NCBI GenBank assembly: GCA_035485475.1
Contig: DATHOA010000137.1
Span: 1-27,671, forward strand
Direction: 5' to 3'
Length of the DNA: 27,671 nt
DNA from: DAIDKA01 sp035485475
GTDB taxonomy: Bacteria > Pseudomonadota > Gammaproteobacteria > Steroidobacterales > Steroidobacteraceae
Shown: positions 1-8,141 of the stretch, piece by piece
Layout: every line of letters begins with the position of its first letter
How positions within the stretch are numbered: position 1 is the stretch's first letter
Position numbers and translations under genes: made by a program
Notes under the pieces: generated by a model
What the model was told of the DNA's origin: nothing
Database searches by the model: none
Seen by the model: only the letters and a program-made list of their open reading frames with translations

Positions 1-1413
1 CGAATGCGCCTGGTAGGGCACCTCCGGGGAGGTGACCTTCCCCGCCAGATCGGGGCGCTCACCGGCATGGCGCGGATCCTCATGGTTGCCCATGAAGTAC
101 CAGGGCCAGCCGTACCAGGCGCCTTGCTTCACGCGCGTGGAGTAGTCGGGTACCAGGTCATCGCCCAGCAGGTCGCGCTCATTGGTCGTGCACCACAGCG
201 CGCCGGTCAGCGGCTGCACCGTCAGACTCACGCAATTGCGGATGCCGCTGGCGTACACCTTGCCCGGCTTGTTGGAGCCCACGTCATAAACCAGCACGTC
301 GGCGCGGTTTTCCTCGTTGCCCCAGGCGGCACCGAGCCCGTGCACGGCTTCCCATGCCTGCGCTTCAGCCGCAGTCTTCTTCGGCATGTCTTCCGCGACG
401 TTGGACTGTGAGCCCACCGACACGTACATCTTCTTGCCATCCGGCGAGAACACGACATCGCGCGAGAAGTGCCCCCCGCCCGCGACGGGCGAGAGCTGTG
501 CTACGACGATCTCCGGCACACCGCTGGCCTGCGTATCACCCGGCTTGTACGCATAGCGCACCAGGCGGTTGGTCTCGGCCACGTACAGCCACTTGGGATG
601 CTGGGCATCCGGATAGAAGGCCATGCCGTGCGGCAGTACCAGGCCCTGCGCGTAGGTGGTGATTTGGTCCGCGTGGGAGCCGTCGGCCGACGGACGCATC
701 ACCACGATCTTGTTGGCCTGCGTTTCGGACAGGAGGATATCCCCGTTGGGCGCCAGCAGCATCTTGCGGGCCCCAGTGGTATCGGTGGCGAACACCGTCA
801 GCGTGAAGCCCGGCGGCAGTTTCACGCTGGCATTGGCCGGCTTGGGCACCAGACGCGGAAATTTGGCGCTTGACGGGGTGTCGAACGGCGGCGGCAGTTT
901 CGCCAGATCGATGCGATGGGCCCGACCCGGAACATCATTCTTCCAGTCATCGCTCCCCTTGATCGGTTTGCCAGAGCCGGGGGGTGCGGGCGGAGGTCCG
1001 CCGAAGCCACCACCCGGTGCGGCCGCTTCCTTGAAAGTGCCGTTCTTGACGGCCTGGAAGTAGGCAATCAGGTTGCCCCGCTCGGTGTCGTTGGCGACCG
1101 GTATCACCATGGCGGAGCCGGGGACGACGGTGGTGGGGGCCGTCAGGAAACGGTTCAGCGTGACGGCATCCCAGGTGAGGCCGGAAGCTTTCAAGGCGGC
1201 GGTGTAGCCGAAGTTCGGATTGCTAGCGGAATGACGGCCGAAGACACCGTTCAGATTGGGGCCCTGAGCCCCGCCGTTATCACCCGGTTCGGCGCTGTGA
1301 CACAGCGCGCACTGGGCGCGGAAGACGGCCTTGCCGGCGTTCGCGTCAGCACCGAAGACTGGTGCGGCGCATACCAGCCCGACCAGCAAACCTGCCGTAA
1401 TGATGGATCGCAT
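1..1413 (-). CDS. PQQ-dependent sorbosone/glucose dehydrogenase-like protein with N-terminal cytochrome c domain (3' end cut by window)
   Basis: The frame is open from an ATG at 1413 to base 1, giving 471 residues without a stop; the C-terminus lies outside the window. Residues 1-22 look like a signal peptide. A class I cytochrome c domain follows, with the haem motif CALCH at 35-39 and a likely axial Met102 in PGSAM. After a Gly/Pro-rich linker (about 138-155) the rest resembles the soluble PQQ sugar dehydrogenase / sorbosone dehydrogenase beta-propeller family, with repeats such as MLLAPNGDILLSET and LPHGMAFYP. The family oxidises sugars or aldoses in the periplasm; here the fused haem would take the electrons. 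The substrate cannot be read from sequence. A purine-rich AGGGGGA sits just before the ATG. It lies 186 bases downstream of mdtD on the same strand, with a weak promoter candidate (TTGCGC, 15 bases, TAGAAT on the minus strand, 1485-1511), so it may be transcribed separately. Confidence 0.85.
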   Translation of the reverse strand, partial: MRSIITAGLLVGLVCAAPVFGADANAGKAVFRAQCALCHSAEPGDNGGAQGPNLNGVFGRHSASNPNFGYTAALKASGLTWDAVTLNRFLTAPTTVVPGSAMVIPVANDTERGNLIAYFQAVKNGTFKEAAAPGGGFGGPPPAPPGSGKPIKGSDDWKNDVPGRAHRIDLAKLPPPFDTPSSAKFPRLVPKPANASVKLPPGFTLTVFATDTTGARKMLLAPNGDILLSETQANKIVVMRPSADGSHADQITTYAQGLVLPHGMAFYPDAQHPKWLYVAETNRLVRYAYKPGDTQASGVPEIVVAQLSPVAGGGHFSRDVVFSPDGKKMYVSVGSQSNVAEDMPKKTAAEAQAWEAVHGLGAAWGNEENRADVLVYDVGSNKPGKVYASGIRNCVSLTVQPLTGALWCTTNERDLLGDDLVPDYSTRVKQGAWYGWPWYFMGNHEDPRHAGERPDLAGKVTSPEVPYQAHS

Positions 1414-1599
1414 GTTGTCCCCCTGGCGGACCGTAAGTGGGCTTCGAAGACCTGTGAAGTCGATTGATTTTCAGTTATGGCGCGATTCTAGCCCGGCGAC
1501 CGTAAGCGCAACGGCAAGACTGCGTCACCACGGTTTTGACTGCACACTGCCCCAGAAGCGCGATATATCGTTAAGAATATAACGCAATTTCCGCCAGTG

Positions 1600-3024
1600 C
1601 TAGGACATCTCGGGAACATCTGTTCCGGCGCGCCGATCCGGGTCGTCGTTGGGCAATTGCCAGAAGATCCAGGCCGAAGCGGTCGTCATGAGCCCGACGC
1701 ACAGGAATGTGGCGTGGAAGACCGTGAGTTCACGCTCATGCCCGAATGAGTCGGTAAATGCCGCCAGCAGGCCGGCCGCGGCCGCGACCGCCAGGCTCAT
1801 GGCCAGCATCTGCACCATGGACAGCATGCTGTTGCCGCTGCTGGCCTCCGGGCCGTCCAGATCCTTCAGGGTCAGGGTGTTCATGGCCGTGAACTGCAGT
1901 GAGTTGACGATGCCCAGCAGCGACAGCAGCACCAGCATGACCCACAGCGGGCTGGCGCGGCCGAGCAGGGCAAAACTGGCCATGGCTGCGCCCACCAGCA
2001 AGGTATTGGCGACGAGCACGGAGCGGTAGCCAAAGCGATGGACCAGGCCGGTGACGCCGCGCTTGGTCAGCATCGCCGCCAGCGACGTGGGCAGCAGCAT
2101 CAGGCCGGCATGGAAGGGCGCGAACCCCAGCTCCACCTGCAGAAACAAGGGGATCAGATAGGGCATGCTGCCGTTGCCGAGCCTTGCGAACAGATTGCCG
2201 ATCAGCCCGATGCTGAAGGTCGGGATGCGAAACAGCGTTGGCGCAAACAGGGGGTGGGCCTGCTGTGTCGCGCGCAGCCAGTAGCCGACGAGGCTTGCCA
2301 GGCCAAACACCAGCAGCAACAGCACCGTCGCATGATGCAGCGATAGATCCGACAGGCCATCCAGGGCAACGGACACCGTGATCATGCCCACCGCCAGCAG
2401 CGCATAGCCCGCAAAATCAAACGGCGGCACCGAGTGCGCACGGCCCAGGCGCATGTGGCGCAAGGTGAAAAATCCGCCGAGGATGCCGATGGGCACGTTG
2501 ATCAGGAATATCCAGTGCCAGTTGGCCACCTCGACCAGCCAGCCGCCGAGGGTCGGCCCGATCAGCGGCCCGACCAGTCCCGGGATGGCCACAAAACTCA
2601 TCGCCGGCAGCAACCGCTCGCGCGGAAAAGTCTGCAGCAGTGCCAACCGTCCGATGGGCAGCAGCATGGCGCCGCCGGCACCCTGCAGCACACGTGCCGC
2701 CGTCAACTCAATCAAGGTGTGCGAGGCGGCGCACAGGATGGAGCCGCCGGTAAATACGACGATGGCGGCCAGGAACGCGCGCCGGATGCCGAAACGGTCG
2801 GCGATCCAGCCGGAGGCGGGGATGAGCATGGCCATGGTCAGGGAGTAGGCGATGACCACCGACTGCATGCGCAGCGCGGCTTCGCCGAGGTCACGCGCCA
2901 TCGCCGGCAATGCCGTATTGACGATCGTGGAATCCAGCGTCTGCATGAAGAAGCTGGCGGACACCAGCCACAGCAGCGGCTTCAGTGTGTGCTGCGGATC
3001 GGAGCTGCCGGTGGCTGCTGGCAT
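1600..3024 (-). CDS. mdtD: DHA2-family (14-TM) MFS multidrug/metabolite exporter, MdtD-like
   Basis: A 474-residue polytopic membrane protein of the major facilitator superfamily, drug:H+ antiporter-2 group. It follows the E. coli MdtD (YegB) sequence closely along its whole length: FFMQTLDSTIVNTALP in TM1, the loop motif GWIADRFGIRRAF, GPLIGPTLGGWLVE with NWHWIFLINVP, FAPFHAGLMLLP, and a tail with NTLTLKDL and ASSGNSMLSM. E. coli MdtD is 471 residues. The family exports small molecules using the proton gradient; the substrate is not determined. I chose the ATG at 3024 because it begins 4 bases after the yciH stop, has a GGTGG upstream, and matches the usual N-terminal length; an ATG at 3054 would add 10 residues and overlap yciH by 26 bases. 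It is probably co-transcribed with yciH and the ferritin-like gene. Confidence 0.92.
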   Translation of the reverse strand: MPAATGSSDPQHTLKPLLWLVSASFFMQTLDSTIVNTALPAMARDLGEAALRMQSVVIAYSLTMAMLIPASGWIADRFGIRRAFLAAIVVFTGGSILCAASHTLIELTAARVLQGAGGAMLLPIGRLALLQTFPRERLLPAMSFVAIPGLVGPLIGPTLGGWLVEVANWHWIFLINVPIGILGGFFTLRHMRLGRAHSVPPFDFAGYALLAVGMITVSVALDGLSDLSLHHATVLLLLVFGLASLVGYWLRATQQAHPLFAPTLFRIPTFSIGLIGNLFARLGNGSMPYLIPLFLQVELGFAPFHAGLMLLPTSLAAMLTKRGVTGLVHRFGYRSVLVANTLLVGAAMASFALLGRASPLWVMLVLLSLLGIVNSLQFTAMNTLTLKDLDGPEASSGNSMLSMVQMLAMSLAVAAAAGLLAAFTDSFGHERELTVFHATFLCVGLMTTASAWIFWQLPNDDPDRRAGTDVPEMS

Positions 3025-3028
3025 CCCA

Positions 3029-3373
3029 TCAGCCACCGGCGCGTTTGGCCTCATATCCCAGCCTGACCAGTTCCTGCACCAGCCGGTCGCGGTGATCGCC
3101 CTGGATTTCGATATTGCCGTCTTTGACGGCGCCCCCGGCGCCGCACAGCTTTTTCAGCGCGGTGGCGAGTGCTTCAAGTTCCAGGACCGACAGCGGCAGG
3201 CCGGTGACGACCGAGACTCCCTTGCCACTGCGGCCGGAGGTTTCGCGTCCGACGCGCACGCGCGCCTTGCCGGGGCCGCCGGCCGGAACCGCTCCATTGG
3301 GCGCCAGTGCCTTGAGGCGCGCGGCCGGGTTGCTCTTCATGACCACGCCGCGGAAGGTATGAGTGGGTTTCAT
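3029..3373 (-). CDS. yciH: SUI1/eIF1-like translation factor, YciH family
   Basis: A small basic protein (114 residues from ATG 3373) of the SUI1/eIF1 fold. The C-terminal two thirds match E. coli YciH very well: ETSGRSGKGVSVVTG, then LKKLCGAGGAVKDGNIEIQGDHRD and a terminal AGG. The family binds the small ribosomal subunit and is thought to influence start-codon fidelity; the E. coli role is modest. The N-terminal 30 residues are not conserved. Alternative starts are ATG 3400 (overlapping the upstream stop by 11 bases, no Shine-Dalgarno) and ATG 3340; none has a strong ribosome site, so the start is uncertain by up to 11 codons. It sits between a ferritin-like gene (16-base gap) and mdtD (4-base gap), implying one transcript. 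Confidence 0.9.
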   Translation of the reverse strand: MKPTHTFRGVVMKSNPAARLKALAPNGAVPAGGPGKARVRVGRETSGRSGKGVSVVTGLPLSVLELEALATALKKLCGAGGAVKDGNIEIQGDHRDRLVQELVRLGYEAKRAGG

Positions 3374-3389
3374 CCCATCAAGCGTGCAC

Positions 3390-4130
3390 TCAAGTGCCAT
3401 GCGGCGACAAGCGCCGCAGGGTGGGTGGCCACTTAAGGTAAAAGGCGTACTGGCTGCGGCAGTCGTGCAGGAATAGCGCGGGTCCGTAGCCGGCCGATTT
3501 CAGGACTCGCCGCTGCGTTGCGAACACCACCAGCGCGGCCGCGCTCAGCACGCACTGCTCCCAGGCGCCGGTCAGCAGTTTCGCGATGCCGTGCCTGCCA
3601 CCGCGCATCTGCAGCAGCAGCTGGGACTGGAACGCGACGTGGGCCAATTCATCGGCAGCGATGCTGCGGCACAGGATCTGCAGTCGTCGGCAATCGGTCA
3701 CTCCCTCCAGCGCCCGGTAAAAGACGATACCGATGATCTCCGCCGTGACCAGAATCCGCAGCCGCGCCTCGAGGCCACCGAGGCGCCGCAGGGCGCGAAA
3801 TGCCTGATCGGTGAAAGCGTGCTCACGCCGCGGAATTTCGTGATCCTGCATGAAGGCGCCGAGCAGGCTGGCGTGCCGCTGTTCCTCGGCGATCAACAGA
3901 TCGAAGATTTCGATGCAGGCATGCTGCTCCTGCGCACCACAGTGCTGGCGCACGGCCGCGCGCAGGTGCGCACCCTGCGAACTTTCACCCAGCTGGAACG
4001 TGGCGATGGATTGGGCGATCAGACGGCGTTCGCGACCCGTCAGTGTGTCATCGAGCGCCGTGGGAACCAGCCGGGGGTGTGCTGCCTGACTGCGGAAGTG
4101 CGCAAGCCAGATGGGAAGATCCTGAAGCAT
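3390..4130 (-). CDS. ferritin-like (diiron carboxylate) protein of unknown substrate
   Basis: A 246-residue soluble protein with the four-helix diiron pattern. The visible ligand candidates are a Glu in FQLGESSQGAH, EEQRH in the second helix (IFDLLIAEEQRHASLL), a Glu in VTAEIIGIVFYRALEG, and DELAH in the last core helix (SIAADELAHVAFQ). This E / ExxH / E / ExxH layout is that of ferritin-like oxidases, rubrerythrin-type proteins and AurF/MiaE-like oxygenases, so a diiron centre for redox chemistry or iron handling is likely, but the substrate cannot be named. I start at ATG 4130 because AGGTG lies 7 bases upstream; the open frame to 4394 runs antisense into the neighbouring signal peptide region and looks like random coding. 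It is the first gene of the leftward group, diverging from the DUF885 gene. Confidence 0.8.
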   Translation of the reverse strand: MLQDLPIWLAHFRSQAAHPRLVPTALDDTLTGRERRLIAQSIATFQLGESSQGAHLRAAVRQHCGAQEQHACIEIFDLLIAEEQRHASLLGAFMQDHEIPRREHAFTDQAFRALRRLGGLEARLRILVTAEIIGIVFYRALEGVTDCRRLQILCRSIAADELAHVAFQSQLLLQMRGGRHGIAKLLTGAWEQCVLSAAALVVFATQRRVLKSAGYGPALFLHDCRSQYAFYLKWPPTLRRLSPHGT

Positions 4131-4257
4131 GGAATTCACCTGCGGGTTTGGCGGTTGATTCCAAGGTACACGGGGTATTCGGCCATCCCGGTGGGGCAAT
4201 TCGGGCAGATTGTGGCAGGATGATCGCCCCTTAAGGATGAGCTGCGCGGGAGTACCC

Positions 4258-6258
4258 GTGTCTGGATTGAGTAAAGTCGCCGCGCCGCGGGCTGCGCTGC
4301 TGGCGGCCCTGTGGGCCGCCGCGGCCAATGCGGCGCCGCAGGCGGCGCCGGCCGAGTCCGCCGCCGACGCACGCTTCGCGACACTCGAGCACACCTACGT
4401 CGTCTACAGCATGAGCCGTTTCCCGCTCATGGCGACCTATCTGGGTGGCTCGGCATTGGATCCGGTCCTGGCCGATGTGGATGGCACGCTGCGCGACTAC
4501 TCACCCGCGGCGATCGCGGCCGAGGATCAACATCTGCGCGAGCTGCGTAGCCAATTCACGCAGGCCGAACCGCGGCGTCTGTCGGCGCGGCGGCGCATCG
4601 ACCGTCTGGTCGCACTGGCGCAGATCGAATTCCTGCTGCATCAGCACGAGGTGCTGCGTCATCAGCAAAATTCGCTCGATTCGTACGTGGACGAGCCACT
4701 GCGCGCAGTCGACTGGCAGATCCAGGGCATGAAGCCCACGGGCGCGGCGACCACGGGCACCGAGGCGCAGTGGCAGCACCTGCTCGCCCGCGTTCGCGCC
4801 GTGCCGGCCTATCTGGTGACGGCACGCGGACAGCTGGCCGCTGGCATACGCGCCGGCCATCCGCCGGACTGGCGCATGCTCAGGGACTTCGGATTGAACA
4901 GTACGGCGGCCGATGCGGAGTATTTCACCAAGACGCTGCCCGCGCTCGCCGCGCAGCTGATGACCGGCGCAAACCGCGAGTCGCTGCAGCATCAGTTGCA
5001 GCAGGCCGGCAAGGATGCGGGGGCGGCTTACGAGCAGTTGCATGACTACATCGCCAGCACCTTCTTTGTGAATGCCGCGGCCGCGGATGTGAAGGGGCTG
5101 AAACCGCAATTCAGGGTCGATCGCTTTGCCGCCGGTGCAGTCGAGTACGACTGGGCGCTGCACAACAATCTGCACCTGGAGACCACGGCGGCGGCGCTGT
5201 ATGCGAAGTCCTGGCCGATCGTGCAGGCCACTCGCGCCCAGATGATCACGCTCGCGCGCAGCATTGCGCAGACTCATCACTGGGCGCTACCGCCGGGGTC
5301 GGCCGATGCGACCGTGCATATGGTCTTTGAGCATCTCGGGCAGGAGGCTCCGGCCAATGATGCCGCGATGCTGGAGTCGTATCGCAAGACCGGCCAGCAG
5401 CTGGTGGACTATGCCCGTCGCACGCATCTGTTCGAGGTTCCCGCTAACTACCGCCTGGACGTGACCATCACCCCGCCGCCGCTGCGCTCGGACATCGAGA
5501 GTGCCGCCTACTATCCGGCGCCGATTTTCACACCGGACGGCGTGGGTCGCTTTTACGTGACACCGACCGGGGATGATCCGGACCTGCTGCGCCAGTTGCA
5601 CAACCTGGACGTCCAGCCGGACCTGGCCGCGCACGAAGGTTTCCCGGGTCACGACTGGAACTACAAAGTCATGACCGAATATCGTGCGGGCATCTCCGCA
5701 GTGCGCTGGCTGACGCCGGGGGCCGTGGAGGACTCCTCATCGATGTGGGAGGATTCGGTGGCGACGGAAGGCTGGGCACTGTATGCGGAAGGCCTGATGG
5801 CCGAGCCGCAGCCCGGCGCCCCGCATGGGTTCTACTCGCCCGAGCAGCGCCTGTATCAGCTGCAGGGTGAGTTGTATCGCGATCTGCGGGTGCGCATCGA
5901 CACGGGCATCCACACCGGACGGCTGGCGTTCGAAGATGCCGTGACCCTGTATTCCGAGAGCGTCGATTTCATACCCGGTTCATGCCATGACCCGAAGGCG
6001 CTGGCCGACGGCGCCAAGCGCGCCAGCTGCGGGAGCGCGCGCAGTGAAATCGCCCGCTACGCGCGCTGGCCGACCCAGGCGATCACCTACCGGCTCGGCA
6101 AGGATCAGATCCTCTCGCTGCGGCATCGGGCGCAGCGGCTGTTCGGAGCGGAGTTCTCCGAGCAGCGCTTTCACCTGGAATTCATGAAGCAGGGCAGCAT
6201 TCCCACCGGCTACTTTGCCGAGGAGCTGTTGCGCGAACTGGGTCGGCCGGGCTCTTAA
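4258..6258 (+). CDS. secreted DUF885-family protein (predicted zinc metallopeptidase)
   Basis: A 666-residue protein from GTG 4258. That start has GGAG 6 bases upstream and leads straight into a signal peptide (about 25 residues, Ala-rich, ending in AAANA). The ATG at 4237 is possible but its AAGG touches the start codon. The body matches the DUF885 family (PF05960), whose conserved HExxPGH motif appears as HEGFPGHDW near residue 460, followed about 45 residues later by EGWALYAEGLM, both probable metal/catalytic elements. Family members are mostly uncharacterised periplasmic or lipoprotein hydrolases, common in Xanthomonas- and Caulobacter-like bacteria. The residue after the motif is Asp rather than the usual His or Tyr. 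Its TAA interlocks with the convergent esterase stop. The peptidase role is inferred from family resemblance. Confidence 0.85.
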   Translation: MSGLSKVAAPRAALLAALWAAAANAAPQAAPAESAADARFATLEHTYVVYSMSRFPLMATYLGGSALDPVLADVDGTLRDYSPAAIAAEDQHLRELRSQFTQAEPRRLSARRRIDRLVALAQIEFLLHQHEVLRHQQNSLDSYVDEPLRAVDWQIQGMKPTGAATTGTEAQWQHLLARVRAVPAYLVTARGQLAAGIRAGHPPDWRMLRDFGLNSTAADAEYFTKTLPALAAQLMTGANRESLQHQLQQAGKDAGAAYEQLHDYIASTFFVNAAAADVKGLKPQFRVDRFAAGAVEYDWALHNNLHLETTAAALYAKSWPIVQATRAQMITLARSIAQTHHWALPPGSADATVHMVFEHLGQEAPANDAAMLESYRKTGQQLVDYARRTHLFEVPANYRLDVTITPPPLRSDIESAAYYPAPIFTPDGVGRFYVTPTGDDPDLLRQLHNLDVQPDLAAHEGFPGHDWNYKVMTEYRAGISAVRWLTPGAVEDSSSMWEDSVATEGWALYAEGLMAEPQPGAPHGFYSPEQRLYQLQGELYRDLRVRIDTGIHTGRLAFEDAVTLYSESVDFIPGSCHDPKALADGAKRASCGSARSEIARYARWPTQAITYRLGKDQILSLRHRAQRLFGAEFSEQRFHLEFMKQGSIPTGYFAEELLRELGRPGS

Positions 6259-6941
6259 ACGGGCGGCAGCACCTGCGCCAGCCAGTGGCTGATCGCGACG
6301 ACTTCCTCGGCACACAGCGTGTGCTCCATGGAGTACTCGAGCAGGCGTGGGGTATAGCCCTGGGCCTGCAACGCCTCAAAGGATTTGCGCGCCAGCTCCA
6401 GCGGCACGACCGGATCCTGGCGTCCGTGGCACATCAGGATGGGTATGGCGCGGTTTGCCGCGGAGGATTCAGTCGCCAGGCTTGCCGCCAGCGGCAGATA
6501 GGTGGACAGCGCCAGGATGCCCGCGAGGGGTTGGGTGTAGCGCAATCCGGCCTGCAGTGCGATCGCGCCGCCTTGGGAGAACCCGGCGAGCACGATGCGC
6601 GCGGTGCTGATGCCGGCGGCATGCTCGCGGTCAATCAGCCCCTGCACCCGGGCCGCGGATGCACGAATGCCGGCCGCATCCTCCCGGTCCTTGATACCGA
6701 AGCTGTAGATGTCGTACCAGGCCGGCATCGACATGCCGTTGTTGACCGTCACCGGGCGCACCGGGGCGTTGGGAAAAATGAAGCGCGGCGCGCTGTTGTC
6801 CGGCAGCCGCAACTCCGGGACGAGGGGCACAAAATCCGTCCCGTCCGCGCCCAGACCATGCATCCAGATGACGCTGGCGGTAGGGGGCGTGGCCGGGGTC
6901 ATGACAATGGCCTCGTGGGAACGGTGTGTTGCGTATTTCAT
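6255..6941 (-). CDS. alpha/beta-hydrolase, carboxylesterase (phospholipase/carboxylesterase family)
   Basis: A 228-residue cytoplasmic hydrolase of the PF02230 family (acyl-protein thioesterase / carboxylesterase II type). Visible elements from the ATG at 6941 are WMHGLGADG (oxyanion region), the nucleophile elbow GFSQGG with Ser122, Asp176 in CHGRQDPVVP, and His207 in SMEHTLC, so the catalytic triad is complete. Family members cleave short-chain acyl esters or thioesters; the natural substrate is unknown. The chosen ATG has GGAA 6 bases upstream; a TTG four codons earlier is possible. The gene ends tail to tail with the DUF885 gene, sharing bases 6255-6258, and starts about 90 bases from the divergent PurM-like gene, so promoters for both must lie in 6942-7031. 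Confidence 0.9.
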   Translation of the reverse strand: MKYATHRSHEAIVMTPATPPTASVIWMHGLGADGTDFVPLVPELRLPDNSAPRFIFPNAPVRPVTVNNGMSMPAWYDIYSFGIKDREDAAGIRASAARVQGLIDREHAAGISTARIVLAGFSQGGAIALQAGLRYTQPLAGILALSTYLPLAASLATESSAANRAIPILMCHGRQDPVVPLELARKSFEALQAQGYTPRLLEYSMEHTLCAEEVVAISHWLAQVLPPV

Positions 6942-7031
6942 GGGCGGTTCCAATGCGGGGCCCTACGATACCGCAGCCGCGGCCTGTTACGATGCACGCA
7001 GTTTCCACCCATTGCGAATGCGGAGCTGCCC

Positions 7032-8141
7032 TTGTCCAAGGCGCCCCTTGATTACCAGAGTGCCGGGGTCGACTACCACCGCATCGACGCCCTGAAGATC
7101 CGTGCCCAGCAGGCCGCGCGCGGCACCGCACGGCATCTCGCGGGCCACGGCGCCCGTGAAATTGACAGCTCGCGCGGCGAGTCGGCGTACGTCGTCGAAA
7201 GTCACGGCGTGTTGCTGGCATCCATTGTCGAGTGCCTGGGCACCAAGTCGCTGGTCGCCGATGCCATGCGGGCCATCAGTGGCCGCAGCCACTACGACAC
7301 CATCGCGCAGGACACGATCGCGATGGCCGTCAATGACCTGGTCACGGTCGGTGCCGTGCCCCTTTGCCTCCACGCATACTGGGCAGCCGGCGGCAGCGAC
7401 TGGTTCGGCGATGTGCCGCGCATGGAAGATCTGGTGCGTGGCTGGCAGGCCGCCTGCGATGCGTGCGAAGTGTCCTGGGGAGGCGGGGAGACGCCGGCAT
7501 TGGCGGGGGTCGTGGCCCCCGGCAGCATTGATCTTGCCGCATCCTGCATGGGCATCGTGCCCTCCCATGCGCACCTCACGCTCGGCGCTGAGCTGCGTGC
7601 GGGCGATGTGATCGTGCTGTTCGCCTCGAGCGGCATTCACGCCAATGGCGTGAGTCTGGCGCGCAAGCTTGAACAATCCTTGCCGCAAGGCTATGCCACC
7701 CGCCTGAGTGACGGTCGCCAGTTCGGCGAGGCGCTGCTGGATCCCACCATCCTGTATCCGCCGGCGCTCAAAGCCCTGCGGGCGGCCCACGTTCTGCCCC
7801 ATTACTGCGTCAACATCACCGGCCATGGCTGGCGCAAATTGATGCGCCACGCGGCCGACTTCAGCTATCGCATGCACGCCATTCCCGCAGTGCCCGAAGT
7901 GCTGAGCTTCATGCAGCGTGAAGGGCGCATGGATGCGCGCGAGGCCTACGGCAGTCTCAACATGGGGGCCGGCTTTGCGCTGTTCGTGGCGCCGTCCGAT
8001 GTGGCCGCGACGCTCGCTGCCGTGCGCGCGACGGGCGTGGAGGCCTGGGCCTGCGGCAGCGTCGAGCCCGGTCCGCGTCGGGTCATCATCGAGCCATTGG
8101 GACTCGAGTTTGCGGCCGACGAACTGGCCCTGCGCGGTTAG
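7032..8141 (+). CDS. divergent PurM-family protein (AIR synthase-like)
   Basis: A 369-residue protein resembling phosphoribosylformylglycinamidine cyclo-ligase (PurM), which makes aminoimidazole ribotide in purine synthesis. The start is TTG 7032, set by GGAG 7 bases upstream and by homology beginning at YQSAGVDY. Conserved points are VNDLVTVGAVPL, GGGETP (150-155), the GIHANGVSLARK stretch, and a C-terminal LNMGAGFALFV in place of FNCGVGM. Several usual motifs differ: GTDGVGTK is reduced to ECLGTK (67-72) and HLTGGG becomes NITGHGW (261-267). It is also longer than typical PurM (about 345). It may be a functional variant PurM or a paralogue with another ATP-dependent role. It abuts pyrD with no gap, which suits nucleotide metabolism. 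The long open frame upstream of 7032 is antisense to the esterase and is not part of the gene. Confidence 0.8.
   Translation: MSKAPLDYQSAGVDYHRIDALKIRAQQAARGTARHLAGHGAREIDSSRGESAYVVESHGVLLASIVECLGTKSLVADAMRAISGRSHYDTIAQDTIAMAVNDLVTVGAVPLCLHAYWAAGGSDWFGDVPRMEDLVRGWQAACDACEVSWGGGETPALAGVVAPGSIDLAASCMGIVPSHAHLTLGAELRAGDVIVLFASSGIHANGVSLARKLEQSLPQGYATRLSDGRQFGEALLDPTILYPPALKALRAAHVLPHYCVNITGHGWRKLMRHAADFSYRMHAIPAVPEVLSFMQREGRMDAREAYGSLNMGAGFALFVAPSDVAATLAAVRATGVEAWACGSVEPGPRRVIIEPLGLEFAADELALRG

Noticed and set aside
1561..1570. CGATATATCG palindrome between mdtD and the dehydrogenase gene
   Set aside because: Only 10 bases with no neighbouring repeat or promoter logic; likely chance.
4131..4394. 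N-terminal extension of the ferritin-like frame by 88 codons
   Set aside because: It runs antisense across the DUF885 start and signal peptide; the ATG at 4130 has a good ribosome site and begins the homologous part.
6285..7031. Upstream extension of the PurM-like frame by 249 codons
   Set aside because: It is antisense to the esterase and low in complexity; GGAG before TTG 7032 and PurM homology set the start.
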